A stretch of 64,000 nucleotides of DNA from positions 32,183-96,182 of the forward strand of contig NZ_LISX01000008.1 of NCBI RefSeq assembly GCF_001905465.1, given 5' to 3'. Every line of letters begins with the position of its first letter. Position 1 is the stretch's first letter. This DNA comes from Kitasatospora sp. CB01950. GTDB lineage: Bacteria; Actinomycetota; Actinomycetes; Streptomycetales; Streptomycetaceae. The notes beneath the pieces were generated by a model that was not told the DNA's origin, searched no databases, and saw nothing but the letters and a program-made list of their open reading frames with translations. Both the position numbers and the translations under genes were made by a program. Of this stretch, positions 36,505 through 44,917 are shown piece after piece.

Positions 36505-38709
36505 TCAGCCCTTCTCCAGATATTCCGCGCGGTCCTCGTCGAGCAGGCTCTCCAGGGCCGTGCGCAGCTCGGGGTGGGCGGCGAGTTCGGGGTCGGCGGC
36601 GACCAGCCGGGTGGCCTCGGCGCGGGCGGTGGCGATGACGTCCTCGTCGTCGAGGACGGACAGCACCTTGAGCGAGGACTTCACGCCGGACTGGGCCTGG
36701 CCGAGGACGTCGCCCTCGCGGCGCTGTTCGAGGTCGATCCGGGAGAGTGCGAAGCCGTCCAGGGTGCCGGCCACGGCGTCGAGGCGGGCGCGGGCGGCAC
36801 TGGCCGCCGGCATGTCGCTGACCAGCAGGCACAGGCCGGCCGCGGAGCCCCGGCCGACCCGGCCGCGGAGCTGGTGGAGCTGGGAGACGCCGAACCGGTC
36901 CGCGTCCATGATCACCATGACGGTGGAGTTGGGGACGTTGACACCGACCTCGATGACGGTGGTGGCGACCAGCACGTCGACCTCGCCGGCGGCGAACCGG
37001 CGCATCACGTCGTCCTTGGCGTCCGGGGCGAGCCGGCCGTGCAGGATCTCCACCCGCAGCCCGGCGAGCGGGCCCTTGGCGAGCTTCTCGGCGGTCTCCA
37101 CCACGGCGAGCGGCGGCCGCCGCTCCTCGCTGTCCGCTCCCCCGTCCACTTCTTCCGGGTCGTCCTTGCGCTTCTTCTTCCCCTTCGGCGCGTCCTCCTC
37201 GTCGCCGATCCGGGGGCAGACCACGTACGCCTGGTGGCCCTTGCCGACCTCCTCGCGGACGCGTTCCCAGGCGCGGGTGAGGAAGTTGGGCTTCTCCAGC
37301 GCGGGGACGACGTGGGTGGAGATCGGGGAGCGGCCGGACGGCAGCTGGTCGAGGACGGAGGTCTCCAGGTCGCCGAAGACGGTCATCGCGACGGTGCGCG
37401 GGATCGGGGTGGCGGTCATCACCAGCAGGTGCGGGGGCTGTTCGCCCTTGGCGCGCAGCGCGTCGCGCTGTTCGACGCCGAAGCGGTGCTGTTCGTCGAC
37501 GACGACCAGGCCGAGGTCGGCGAACTGCACCTTGTCCTCGATCAGGGCGTGCGTGCCGATGGTGATGCCGGCCTTGCCGGAGGCCATGTCGAGCATCGCG
37601 CCGCGGCGGGCGGCGGCGCCCATCGAGCCGGTGAGCAGGGCGACCCGGGTGCCGATCTCCGAGCCGCCGATCATGCCGGCCTCGGCGAGCTCCCCCATCA
37701 TCTCGACGATCGAGCGGTGGTGCTGCTGGGCCAGCACCTCGGTGGGCGCGAGCAGCACGGTCTGGCCGCCGGCGTCGACCACGGCGAGCATGGCGCGCAG
37801 CGCGACCAGGGTCTTCCCGGAGCCGACTTCGCCCTGCAGCAGGCGGTGCATGGGGTGGTCGGTGGCGAGGTCGGCGAAGATCTCGGCGCAGACCTTCTGC
37901 TGGCCGTCCGTCAGGGTGAACGGCAGCCGGGCGTCGAAGGCGTCCAGTACGCCGTCGGGGACGGCGCGGCGCGGGACGGCGGGCAGCGCGGAGTCGGCGG
38001 CGCGGCGCTGGGCGAGGGCGACCTGGAGGACGAACGCCTCGTCCCAGCGCAGCCGGTTCTGGGCGCGTTCCTTGTCGACCTGGTTGCGCGGGCGGTGGAT
38101 CAGTTCGAGCGCCTCGGGCAGCGGGATCAGCTCGTGCTCGGCGCGCAGTTCGGCGGGCAGCGGTTCGCCGACGTCCGCCAGGTGTTTGGTGAGGGCGAGT
38201 TCGACGCAGAGCGAGAGCTTCCAGCTGGGCAGCTGGGCGCTGGCCGGGTAGACCGGGATGAGCCGGCCGGCGAACTGTTCGGCCGCCGACGAGCCCTCCT
38301 CTTCGTCGATCAACTGATAGTCGGGCGAGGCGAGTTGGCGGGTCCGGTTGAACATGCCGACCTTGCCCGCGAACAGGCCCTGCAGGCCGGGCTTGAGGTC
38401 CTTCTGCCGCCAGCCCTGGTTGAAGAACACCAGCGACAGCCGGGAGCGGCCGTCGGTGACCACCACCTCCAGCCGGTCGCCCTTGCGGCCGCGGAACGGG
38501 ATCAGCGTGACCTTCTCGATCCGGGCCAGCACGGTGACGTGCTCGTCCACCTCCAGCTCGTCCAGGCTGGTGAGCTGGCCGCGCTCGACGTACCGGCGCG
38601 GGTAGTGGTGCAGCAGGTCGCCGACCGTGCGCAGCTTGAGGGAGTCGGCCAGCACCTTCGCGGTGCGGTCGCCGACCAGGTCCTTCAGTGGTTCATCGAG
38701 AGCGCCCAT
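36505..38709 (-). CDS. recG: ATP-dependent DNA helicase RecG
   Basis: RecG reverses stalled forks and branch-migrates Holliday junctions. The product (734 residues from MGALDEPLKDLVGDRTA) has the N-terminal wedge domain (LHHYPRRYVERGQL), the OB-like segment VTVLARIEKVTLIPF, Walker A LLQGEVGSGKTLVA, DEQH box VVDEQHRFGVEQR and the late helicase motif QLHQLRGRVGRGS. A basic/acidic insertion (PKGKKKRKDDPEEVDGG) interrupts the second helicase domain, a variable loop. The ATG at 38709 is preceded by GGGA; five codons more are possible from 38724. Confidence 0.96.
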   Translation of the reverse strand: MGALDEPLKDLVGDRTAKVLADSLKLRTVGDLLHHYPRRYVERGQLTSLDELEVDEHVTVLARIEKVTLIPFRGRKGDRLEVVVTDGRSRLSLVFFNQGWRQKDLKPGLQGLFAGKVGMFNRTRQLASPDYQLIDEEEGSSAAEQFAGRLIPVYPASAQLPSWKLSLCVELALTKHLADVGEPLPAELRAEHELIPLPEALELIHRPRNQVDKERAQNRLRWDEAFVLQVALAQRRAADSALPAVPRRAVPDGVLDAFDARLPFTLTDGQQKVCAEIFADLATDHPMHRLLQGEVGSGKTLVALRAMLAVVDAGGQTVLLAPTEVLAQQHHRSIVEMMGELAEAGMIGGSEIGTRVALLTGSMGAAARRGAMLDMASGKAGITIGTHALIEDKVQFADLGLVVVDEQHRFGVEQRDALRAKGEQPPHLLVMTATPIPRTVAMTVFGDLETSVLDQLPSGRSPISTHVVPALEKPNFLTRAWERVREEVGKGHQAYVVCPRIGDEEDAPKGKKKRKDDPEEVDGGADSEERRPPLAVVETAEKLAKGPLAGLRVEILHGRLAPDAKDDVMRRFAAGEVDVLVATTVIEVGVNVPNSTVMVIMDADRFGVSQLHQLRGRVGRGSAAGLCLLVSDMPAASAARARLDAVAGTLDGFALSRIDLEQRREGDVLGQAQSGVKSSLKVLSVLDDEDVIATARAEATRLVAADPELAAHPELRTALESLLDEDRAEYLEKG

Positions 38710-38746
38710 CGGGTCCCATTTCACACCACAGGTCGGACGTCCCGGC

Positions 38747-40351
38747 TCACTCGACGCCGATCAGCAGCGGCGCGGCCTCCTGGCCGCCCCGGTAGGCGAC
38801 GGTGTCGACCTCGGGGCGGGTGCGCCTGGCGTGCGCGATCAGGCGGTCGGCGAGGTCGGCGGGGGCGTCCTCGCCGAGCACCAGGGTGACGAGTTCGCCG
38901 GACGCGGCGATCATCCGGTCCAGTACGGCGACGGCGGTCTCGGTGAGGTCGCGGCCGATCACCGCGACGTCGCCGTCGATCAGTCCGAGCACGTCGCCGG
39001 CCTGGCAGACGCCGGCCATCGTCCAGGACTCGCCCTCGGCGACGGCGAGTTCGGCGTAGCGGGTGGCGCCGGCGGCGGACGTCATGGCGACCATGTCCTC
39101 GTCGAAGCGGCGGCCGGCGTCGTGCACGGCCAGCGCGGCCAGGCCCTGCACCGGGGAGCGGGTGGGCAGCACGGCGATCCGCACGCCCTCCTCGCGCAGC
39201 TGGTCGGCGGCGGCGCCGGCGGCGGCCCGCAGTTCGGGGTCGTTGAGCAGCACGATCACCTCGCGGGCCGCGCAGCGGTGCACGGCGGCGACCAGTTCGG
39301 CGCTGGCGGGGGCGCGGTCCGGGTCCGCTTCGAGCACCACCGAACCGGCCTGCTCGCACAGTTGGGCCAGCCCGCTGCCGGTCACCACGCTCAGCACGGC
39401 CCGGCCGTGCGAGACGGTCTCCTCGCGCTCGCCGGAGCGGGCCGCCGCCTCCGCGAAGTGCGTGATCCGGATCCGGTACGGCCGTCCGGCCTCGACGCCG
39501 GCCTCCACGGCCGCGCCCGCGTCGTCCACGTGCACGTGGACGTTCCACAGGCCGTCGCCGCCGCCGATCACCAGCGAGTCGCCGAGCCGCCCCAGCCGTT
39601 CGCGCAGCCGCGGCAGCTGTCCGTCCTCGGCCTCCAGCAGGTAGATCACCTCGAACGCGGGGTGGCCCGGGCCCGGCGGGCGCTCGTGGCCCTCGCAGCC
39701 GGCCACCACCACCGGGTCCTCGCGGCGCAGCGCCACCGGACCCATCGGCTGCTGCCCGGACACGGCGTCCACCAGCGCGCCCAGCACGGCCACCAGCCCC
39801 CGGCCGCCGGCGTCCACCACGCCCGCCTCGGCCAGCACCGTCAGCTGGTCCGGGGTGAGCAGCAGCGCCTGCCGGGCCGCCCGGTACGCCTCCCGGGCCT
39901 GGCCGGTCAGCCCGTCCGCGGCCTTCGCGGCGTCGGCGGCGGCCGCGGCGACGGTCAGCAGGGTGCCCTCGACCGGTTCCGCGACGGCCAGGTAGGCGGA
40001 GCGCGCGCCGTTGCCGAGCGCCTCCGCCAGCTCGCCGCCCTCGGCCAGCACCTCGGCGAGGCCGCGCAGCCACTGCGCGAGGATCACGCCCGAGTTTCCG
40101 CGCGCCCCGATCAGCGCTCCGCGCGCCGCGACGTTCGCCGCCGCGGCCAGCGTGGGCTGCTCCTCCTGCGCGAACATGCCGTCCAGCGCCTCGGCGGCGG
40201 ACTCCACGGTCAGGTACAGGTTCGTCCCGGTGTCGCCGTCCGGTACCGGGTAGACGTTCAGCGCGTCGATCTCCTCGCGGGCCTGGCCGAGGGCAGCCAG
40301 CGCGAGCCGGCACCACGTACGGACGGCCGGGGCGTCGAGGGTGTCCAGCAC
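38747..40351 (-). CDS. fakA: DAK2-domain protein (FakA-like fatty acid kinase)
   Basis: FakA-type proteins phosphorylate fatty acids bound to FakB. The 534-residue product has the DAK kinase site NVYPVPDGDTGTNLYLT (with metal-binding Asp residues), ARGNSGVILAQWLRG, and a C-terminal YloV/FakA extension (VIGRDLTETAVAVLDRM). The order DAK domain then middle domain then C-terminal domain agrees with FakA, not with dihydroxyacetone kinase. The GTG at 40351 has a GGAGGAG site. It lies 37 bases upstream of recG, a pairing common in Gram-positives. Confidence 0.9.
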   Translation of the reverse strand: MLDTLDAPAVRTWCRLALAALGQAREEIDALNVYPVPDGDTGTNLYLTVESAAEALDGMFAQEEQPTLAAAANVAARGALIGARGNSGVILAQWLRGLAEVLAEGGELAEALGNGARSAYLAVAEPVEGTLLTVAAAAADAAKAADGLTGQAREAYRAARQALLLTPDQLTVLAEAGVVDAGGRGLVAVLGALVDAVSGQQPMGPVALRREDPVVVAGCEGHERPPGPGHPAFEVIYLLEAEDGQLPRLRERLGRLGDSLVIGGGDGLWNVHVHVDDAGAAVEAGVEAGRPYRIRITHFAEAAARSGEREETVSHGRAVLSVVTGSGLAQLCEQAGSVVLEADPDRAPASAELVAAVHRCAAREVIVLLNDPELRAAAGAAADQLREEGVRIAVLPTRSPVQGLAALAVHDAGRRFDEDMVAMTSAAGATRYAELAVAEGESWTMAGVCQAGDVLGLIDGDVAVIGRDLTETAVAVLDRMIAASGELVTLVLGEDAPADLADRLIAHARRTRPEVDTVAYRGGQEAAPLLIGVE

Positions 40352-40520
40352 CAGGTCTCCTCCGGGTGAACGCCACGGAAACCCGACGGGACGCGGTGGC
40401 GAGGGCGATGCTGGCAGGTTATCGGCCCTCGCGACACCGCCCGCGGCACCCTCCGACCCAGGTCGGGGGAACGATCACCCCGGCGGCCGTGGTAGTTTCG
40501 TTGAGCGGGATGCACCGTTG

Positions 40521-40526
40521 TATGCT
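40521..40526 (+). promoter_or_regulatory. -10 hexamer of the rpmB promoter
   Basis: TATGCT is preceded by TTCGTT with an 18-base spacer. It would start a leader of about 60 bases before rpmB. The -35 match is poor, so the exact box is uncertain. Confidence 0.45.
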
Positions 40527-40591
40527 CTCCCGGTTGCCTGGAACACCCCGGGCTGTTCAAGTTCCTGATCTGAAGTCTTGGAGTGACTCCT

Positions 40592-40777
40592 GTGGCTGCC
40601 AACTGCGACGTCTGCGGCAAGGGCCCGGGCTTCGGCAACAGCATCTCCCACTCGCACCGCCGCACCCCCCGTCGTTGGAACCCCAACATTCAGACGGTGC
40701 GCGCTGTGGTTGGACGCACGCCGAAGCGCCTGAATGTCTGCACCTCGTGCATCAAGGCCGGTAAGGTCTCGCGCTGA
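40592..40777 (+). CDS. rpmB: 50S ribosomal protein L28 (zinc-type)
   Basis: The 61-residue product starts at a GTG preceded by GGAG: VAANCDVCGKGPGFGNSISH. Two CxxC pairs (CDVC and CTSC) show the zinc-binding (C+) form. Streptomyces often encode a zinc-free paralogue elsewhere under Zur control; this copy is presumably the standard one. It is the only plus-strand gene in this part and has its own promoter and terminator. Confidence 0.96.
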   Translation: MAANCDVCGKGPGFGNSISHSHRRTPRRWNPNIQTVRAVVGRTPKRLNVCTSCIKAGKVSR

Positions 40778-40813
40778 CGCGTAACCGGTACGCCGGTCAC
40801 CTTCTCGCTCGGT

Positions 40814-40853
40814 GAAAGCCGATCACGCCCTTCGGGGATCGTGGTCGGCTTTC
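40814..40853 (+). terminator. Rho-independent terminator after rpmB
   Basis: GAAAGCCG-type arms of 14 bases (40814-40827, 40840-40853; one G-U pair) with an inner CCCTTCGGGG loop are followed by GCCTTTT. Confidence 0.85.
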
Positions 40854-40871
40854 GCCTTTTCTGTTGTCAGG

Positions 40872-40927
40872 GGCTCGGGGAACGGCGGGGCCGGGTCTGC
40901 GGTCGCGGCCCCGCCGTTCCCCGAGCC
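40872..40927 (-). terminator. 21-bp terminator after thiD
   Basis: Perfect 21-base arms (40872-40892, 40907-40927) with a 14-base loop begin 7 bases beyond the thiD stop. The symmetry would also block any rightward read-through from rpmB. Confidence 0.85.
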
Positions 40928-40933
40928 GCTGTC

Positions 40934-41737
40934 CTACCTTCTCGCCTGCCAGAAGTGGTCCACCGGCCCGATGCCGGCACCGAGCGGGAAGCCGTGTTCG
41001 ATGGCGCCCGTCACGTAGGCCTTGGCGTTCGCGACCGCCTCCGGCATCTCGTCGCCCTTGGCGAGTTGCGCGGCGATGGCGCTGGCGAGGGTGCAGCCGG
41101 TGCCGTGGGTGTGGCGGTTGTCGTGGCGGGGGGCCCGGTACCAGTGGGTTTCGCCGGTGGGGCCGAGGAGGAGGTCGGCGGCTTCGCCTTCGAGGTGGCC
41201 GCCCTTGACGAGGGTCCAGCGGGGGCCGAGGTCGCGGAGCGCCTTCGCGGCGTCGAGCATGTCGCTTTCGCCGGTGACCTCGAGGCCGGTGAGTTGGGTC
41301 ACTTCGTGCAGGTTGGGGGTGACCAGGGTGGCGACCGGCAGGAGGCGCTCGCGGACGGTGAGCACGGCCTCCGCGGCGAGCAGCGCGTCGCCGTGCTTGG
41401 AGACGCCGACGGGATCGACGACCACGGGGGCGGGGGCGTCGGCGAGGAGCGCGGAGACGGTTTCGACGAGTTCGATCGAGGCGAGCATGCCGGTCTTGAT
41501 CGCCTGGACGCCGATGTCGTCGACGACGCTGCGGTACTGGGCGCGGACGGCTTCGGCGGGGAGTTCCCAGTAGCCCTGGACGCCGAGCGAGTTCTGCGCG
41601 GTGACGGCGGTGATGACGCTCATGCCGTGGACGCCGAGGGCGAGCATCGCCTTGAGGTCGGCCTGGATACCGGCACCGCCGCCGCTGTCGGAGCCGGCGA
41701 CGGTGAGCACCCGGGGCGGGGCGGTGTTGATGGTCAT
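40934..41737 (-). CDS. thiD: Hydroxymethylpyrimidine/phosphomethylpyrimidine kinase
   Basis: ThiD performs both phosphorylations of HMP in thiamine synthesis. The 267-residue product begins MTINTAPPRVLTVAGSDSGG, with the family GSDSGGGAGIQADLKA, VVVDPVGVSKHG and the anion-hole motif RHTHGTGCTLASAIAA. The ATG at 41737 gives the conserved start. It is last in the thiL-pfkA-thiD run, which puts two thiamine genes around a glycolytic gene; the run has no TPP riboswitch. Confidence 0.96.
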   Translation of the reverse strand: MTINTAPPRVLTVAGSDSGGGAGIQADLKAMLALGVHGMSVITAVTAQNSLGVQGYWELPAEAVRAQYRSVVDDIGVQAIKTGMLASIELVETVSALLADAPAPVVVDPVGVSKHGDALLAAEAVLTVRERLLPVATLVTPNLHEVTQLTGLEVTGESDMLDAAKALRDLGPRWTLVKGGHLEGEAADLLLGPTGETHWYRAPRHDNRHTHGTGCTLASAIAAQLAKGDEMPEAVANAKAYVTGAIEHGFPLGAGIGPVDHFWQARR

Positions 41738-41768
41738 GCGCCCCAACCTACCCACCGGCGGATTCGTG

Positions 41769-42794
41769 TCAGAGCACGGCCTCGGATTCGATCCAGCGGC
41801 CCGCCGGGACGGTCTTGAGCTGGACGACGGCGTCGGCGATCGGGGTGAGGTGGATCTCGGTGCGGCGCAGCGCGGTGAAGTGTCCGAAGGCGCCCTGGTG
41901 GACGGCTTCGACGGCGTGCCAGCCGAAGCGGGTGGCGAGGACGCGGTCGAGTGCGGTGGGGGTGCCGCCGCGCTGGGTGTGGCCGAGGATGACCGGGCGG
42001 GCCTCCTTGCCGAGGATGTTCTCCAGTTCGACGGCGAGCCGGGTGCCGATGCCGCCGAAGGTCTGGTGGCCGAACCGGTCGACTTCGCCGTGTTCGAAGC
42101 GCAGGGTGCCGGGCAGGGGTTGGGCGCCTTCGGCGACGGCGACGATGGCGAACTTCTTGCCGCGCCGGAAGCGGTCCTCGATCATCCGGGCGACGGCTTC
42201 GATGTCGAAGGGCTTCTCGGGGATGAGGATGCCGTGGGCGCCGCCGGCCATGCCCGCGGTGAGGGTGATCCAGCCGGTGTGGCGGCCCATCAACTCGACG
42301 ACCATGACGCGTTGGTGGGACTCGGCGGTGGTCTTGAGGCGGTCGATGGCCTCGGTGGCGACGTGCACGGCGGTGTCGAAGCCGAAGGTGACGTCGGTGG
42401 CGTCGATGTCGTTGTCGATGGTCTTGGGGACGCCGACGACGGGGAGTCCGGCGTCGCTGAAGAGTTTGGCGGCGGTGAGGGTGCCTTCGCCGCCGATCGC
42501 GATCAGGGCGTCGATGCCGATCCGGGCGGCGAGTTCGGCGGAGTTCTCGACCGCCCAGCGGATCTTCTCGCGCTGCACCCGGGCGGAGCCGAGGATGGTG
42601 CCGCCGAGGGTGAGCAGGCCGGTGACGTCGTCGTGCGAGATCGGGCGGGTGCGGCTCTCGATCAGGCCGAGGAAGCCGTCCTCGATGCCGAGGATCTCGT
42701 CGCCGTGGACGTCGGTGCCGCGGTGCACGACGGAGCGGATCACCGCGTTGAGTCCGGGGCAGTCGCCGCCGCTGGTGAGAACGCCGATGCGCAT
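41769..42794 (-). CDS. pfkA: 6-Phosphofructokinase
   Basis: PFK phosphorylates fructose 6-phosphate. The 341 residues start MRIGVLTSGGDCPGLNAVIR. In E. coli numbering the two diagnostic residues coincide exactly: Gly104 (IGGEGTL), the ATP-type residue, and Lys124 (GVPKTIDNDI), found in the mixed-substrate group III enzymes. The substrate-binding MGRHTGW and the GHTQRGGTPTALDR motif are present. The combination Gly104/Lys124 marks the actinobacterial branch; ATP is the likely donor, but PPi use cannot be excluded. It lies between thiL and thiD. Confidence 0.95.
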   Translation of the reverse strand: MRIGVLTSGGDCPGLNAVIRSVVHRGTDVHGDEILGIEDGFLGLIESRTRPISHDDVTGLLTLGGTILGSARVQREKIRWAVENSAELAARIGIDALIAIGGEGTLTAAKLFSDAGLPVVGVPKTIDNDIDATDVTFGFDTAVHVATEAIDRLKTTAESHQRVMVVELMGRHTGWITLTAGMAGGAHGILIPEKPFDIEAVARMIEDRFRRGKKFAIVAVAEGAQPLPGTLRFEHGEVDRFGHQTFGGIGTRLAVELENILGKEARPVILGHTQRGGTPTALDRVLATRFGWHAVEAVHQGAFGHFTALRRTEIHLTPIADAVVQLKTVPAGRWIESEAVL

Positions 42795-42925
42795 GGTGGC
42801 TGTGCTCTCCTGCTCCCGGGGGCCACGGGCCCCCGCGTAGGTGGACCGGGCCGTCGAGGCGGTCGGCCCGCCCGACATCCGTCACCCTACGCGGTCGGCG
42901 CGCTGCCTCCGGGGAGCCACAAGGC

Positions 42926-43894
42926 CTACTGTTCGGCGAAGTGGTCCCAGCCCGCGGTGCGGTCCCAGGGGGCGCCGTCGACCGTGACCACTCCCCCGCG
43001 GCCGGTCCGGGCCGGGCGCACCACTTCGCCGATCTTCCGCCAGCGGGACGGGAGTTGGACGCTCTTGGGGAAGGTCGCCACGATCGCGTGGTCCTCGCCG
43101 CCGGACAGCACCCACACCAGCGGGTCGACGCCGACGGCCTGGCCGATGTCGGCCATCTGCGCGGGGACGTCGAAGTCGGCGGCGTGCAGGTCGATGTCGA
43201 CGGCGCTGGCCCGGGCGACGTGGCCGAGGTCGGCGACCAGCCCGTCGGAGACGTCCACCATGGCGGTGGCGCCGAGGTCGCTGGCGGCGGGGCCGGCGTG
43301 GTACGGCGGTTCGGGGCGGCGGTGCGCCTCGACGAAGGCCCGCGGGGAGCGGAAGCCGCGCTGCAGGACGGTCAGGCCGGCGGCGGACCAGCCGAGCCAG
43401 CCGGTGACGGCGACGACGTCGCCGACCTGGGCGCCGGAGCGCACCACGGGCCGCCGGCCCTGGAGGTCGCCGAGCGCGGTGATGGCGAGGGTGATGGTGT
43501 CGCCGCGGACCACGTCGCCGCCGACCACGGTGGCACCGGCGACCTGGCATTCGTCGCGCAGGCCGTCCATCAGTTCGGTGGCCCAGGTGGTGGGCAGGTC
43601 GGCGGGGGCGACCAGGCCGAGCAGCAGGGCGGTGGGGACGGCGCCCATCGCGGCGATGTCGGCGAGGTTCTGCGCGGCGCACTTGCGGCCCACGTCGTAC
43701 GCGGTGGACCAGTCGCGGCGGAAGTGCCGGCCCTCGATGAGGACGTCGGTGGTGGCGACCACCCGGCCGTCGGGGGCCTTGACGACGGCGGCGTCGTCAC
43801 CGGGCCCGAGTTCCACCGCCGGCGTCATCGGCAGCCGCGCGGTCAGTTCCCGGATGAGCCCGAACTCGCCGAGCTCGCCCACGGTCCCCTGCAT
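42926..43894 (-). CDS. thiL: Thiamine-monophosphate kinase
   Basis: ThiL makes thiamine pyrophosphate, the last step of the pathway. The 322-residue product has GELGEFGLIREL at the N-terminus, the ATP/Mg motif LGPGDDAAVV, TTDVLIEGRHFRRDW, and the second Mg site MVDVSDGLVADLGHVA with the ending GEDHAIVATF. Two thiamine genes flank pfkA. It is divergent from the small Lrp-type gene. Confidence 0.96.
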   Translation of the reverse strand: MQGTVGELGEFGLIRELTARLPMTPAVELGPGDDAAVVKAPDGRVVATTDVLIEGRHFRRDWSTAYDVGRKCAAQNLADIAAMGAVPTALLLGLVAPADLPTTWATELMDGLRDECQVAGATVVGGDVVRGDTITLAITALGDLQGRRPVVRSGAQVGDVVAVTGWLGWSAAGLTVLQRGFRSPRAFVEAHRRPEPPYHAGPAASDLGATAMVDVSDGLVADLGHVARASAVDIDLHAADFDVPAQMADIGQAVGVDPLVWVLSGGEDHAIVATFPKSVQLPSRWRKIGEVVRPARTGRGGVVTVDGAPWDRTAGWDHFAEQ

Positions 43895-44064
43895 CAGCCC
43901 GTCCTCCCGCGTTCTTCACGTGATCCGTCTGGGGTGCGCCCCCCGCGCGGCAGCGTACGCCCTCGGAGGGTGCGGAGGTCTCCCCTGTGCCGCTGTCGCG
44001 CGGTAGCGTGGTGATCAGACTGCCGGTCAGCAACTCCCCCCACCCAGCCGCCTGGAGGTCCACC

Positions 44065-44298
44065 GTGGTGCAGGCGTACATCCTGATTCAGACCGAGGTG
44101 GGCAAGGCCACCGCGGTCGCCGAGTCCATTGCCAAGATCCCCGGCGTGCTCACCGCCGAGGACGTCACCGGCCCGTACGACGTGATCGTCCGGGCCGAGT
44201 CGGAGTCGATCGACGAACTGGGCCGCCTGGTGGTGGCGAAGGTGCAGCAGGTGGACGGGATCACCCGTACCCTCACCTGTCCGGTGGTCCGCCTGTAG
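44065..44298 (+). CDS. Stand-alone Lrp/AsnC ligand-binding (RAM) domain
   Basis: The 77-residue product (VVQAYILIQTEVGKATAVAE ... SIDELGRLVVAKVQQVDGI) is the RAM/effector domain of Lrp/AsnC regulators without its DNA-binding half. Such proteins bind amino acids or cofactors and may form hetero-oligomers with full-length Lrp proteins. TGGAGG precedes the GTG at 44065 (a second GTG follows directly). It is followed by the DUF3515 gene 20 bases away on the same strand. Confidence 0.85.
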   Translation: MVQAYILIQTEVGKATAVAESIAKIPGVLTAEDVTGPYDVIVRAESESIDELGRLVVAKVQQVDGITRTLTCPVVRL

Positions 44299-44317
44299 GG
44301 GCGCTTACCATCGACGG

Positions 44318-44854
44318 GTGTCTTCTCGCGACCTCCTGAACCGCCTCCCCGCGCCGGTCCGCTGGTTCGGACCCCCCGCCGTCCTGCTGGCCGTGACGGC
44401 GGGGCTGGTCGCGTTCTGGAACGGCGACCCGGACGTGGCGCCGCCGACGCCGAGCGCCCAGGCCGCCGAGTACTGCCGGGCGCTGGACGCGAAGCTGCCG
44501 GGCGACGTGCTCGGCCACCCGCGCAAGGACCCGTCCCCGGCCTCGCCGTACACCGCCGCCTGGGCGTCCTCGCCCCGCACCGTGCTGACCTGCGGCGGGG
44601 ACCGGCCGGACTACCTGAACTCCGCCCGGATGGGCCCGTGCATCGACGAGGTCAGCTGGGGCGTGAACGAGGACGGCCAGGGCGGCTACTGGTTCGCCAC
44701 GGGTCTGCGCAAGGCGTACGTGGAGGTGCACGTCCAGTCCGGCGCGTACCCCAACTACGCGGACCCGCTGAGCTCGTTCTCGGACGCCATCCGGTCGACC
44801 ATCCCGGTGATCAACGACAAGGCCGAGTCGGAGTGCTTCGGCACCGACGCCTAG
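44318..44854 (+). CDS. DUF3515 membrane-anchored lipoprotein-like protein
   Basis: The 178-residue product (VSSRDLLNRLPAPVRWFG...) has one N-terminal membrane helix (about 19-33, PAVLLAVTAGLVAFW), an extracytoplasmic domain with four Cys (YCRAL, LTCGG, PCIDE, ECFG), and a conserved Trp/Gly pattern EVSWGV. This is the DUF3515 family of unknown function, always near ddl in actinobacteria. No ribosome binding site is seen; TACCAT at 44306-44311 six bases before the GTG is compatible with a leaderless start. Confidence 0.8.
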   Translation: MSSRDLLNRLPAPVRWFGPPAVLLAVTAGLVAFWNGDPDVAPPTPSAQAAEYCRALDAKLPGDVLGHPRKDPSPASPYTAAWASSPRTVLTCGGDRPDYLNSARMGPCIDEVSWGVNEDGQGGYWFATGLRKAYVEVHVQSGAYPNYADPLSSFSDAIRSTIPVINDKAESECFGTDA

Positions 44855-44877
44855 GGCCTGTCCGGTCGACAGGCCCT
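44853..44877. terminator. Bidirectional terminator between DUF3515 and ddl
   Basis: Ten-base perfect arms AGGGCCTGTC/GACAGGCCCT with a five-base loop overlap the last bases of the DUF3515 stop region. Confidence 0.8.
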
Positions 44878-44878
44878 G

Positions 44879-44917
44879 GCGTCGTCAGCCGGGCGTCGTC
44901 AGCCGGGCGTCGTCAGC
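44879..44917. repeat. 14-bp tandem repeat covering the ddl stop
   Basis: GCGTCGTCAGCCGG is repeated at 44879-44892 and 44893-44906 with a partial third copy 44907-44917. Each copy carries the TGA on the minus strand, so the stop codon is present three times (not all in the same frame). Confidence 0.7.

Noticed and set aside
36574..38889. Long plus-strand frame opposite recG
   Set aside because: Gly/Val/Asp-rich shadow of recG without recognisable domain.
42795..42925. TPP riboswitch before the thiL-pfkA-thiD genes
   Set aside because: No THI-box core is visible upstream of any of the three genes.
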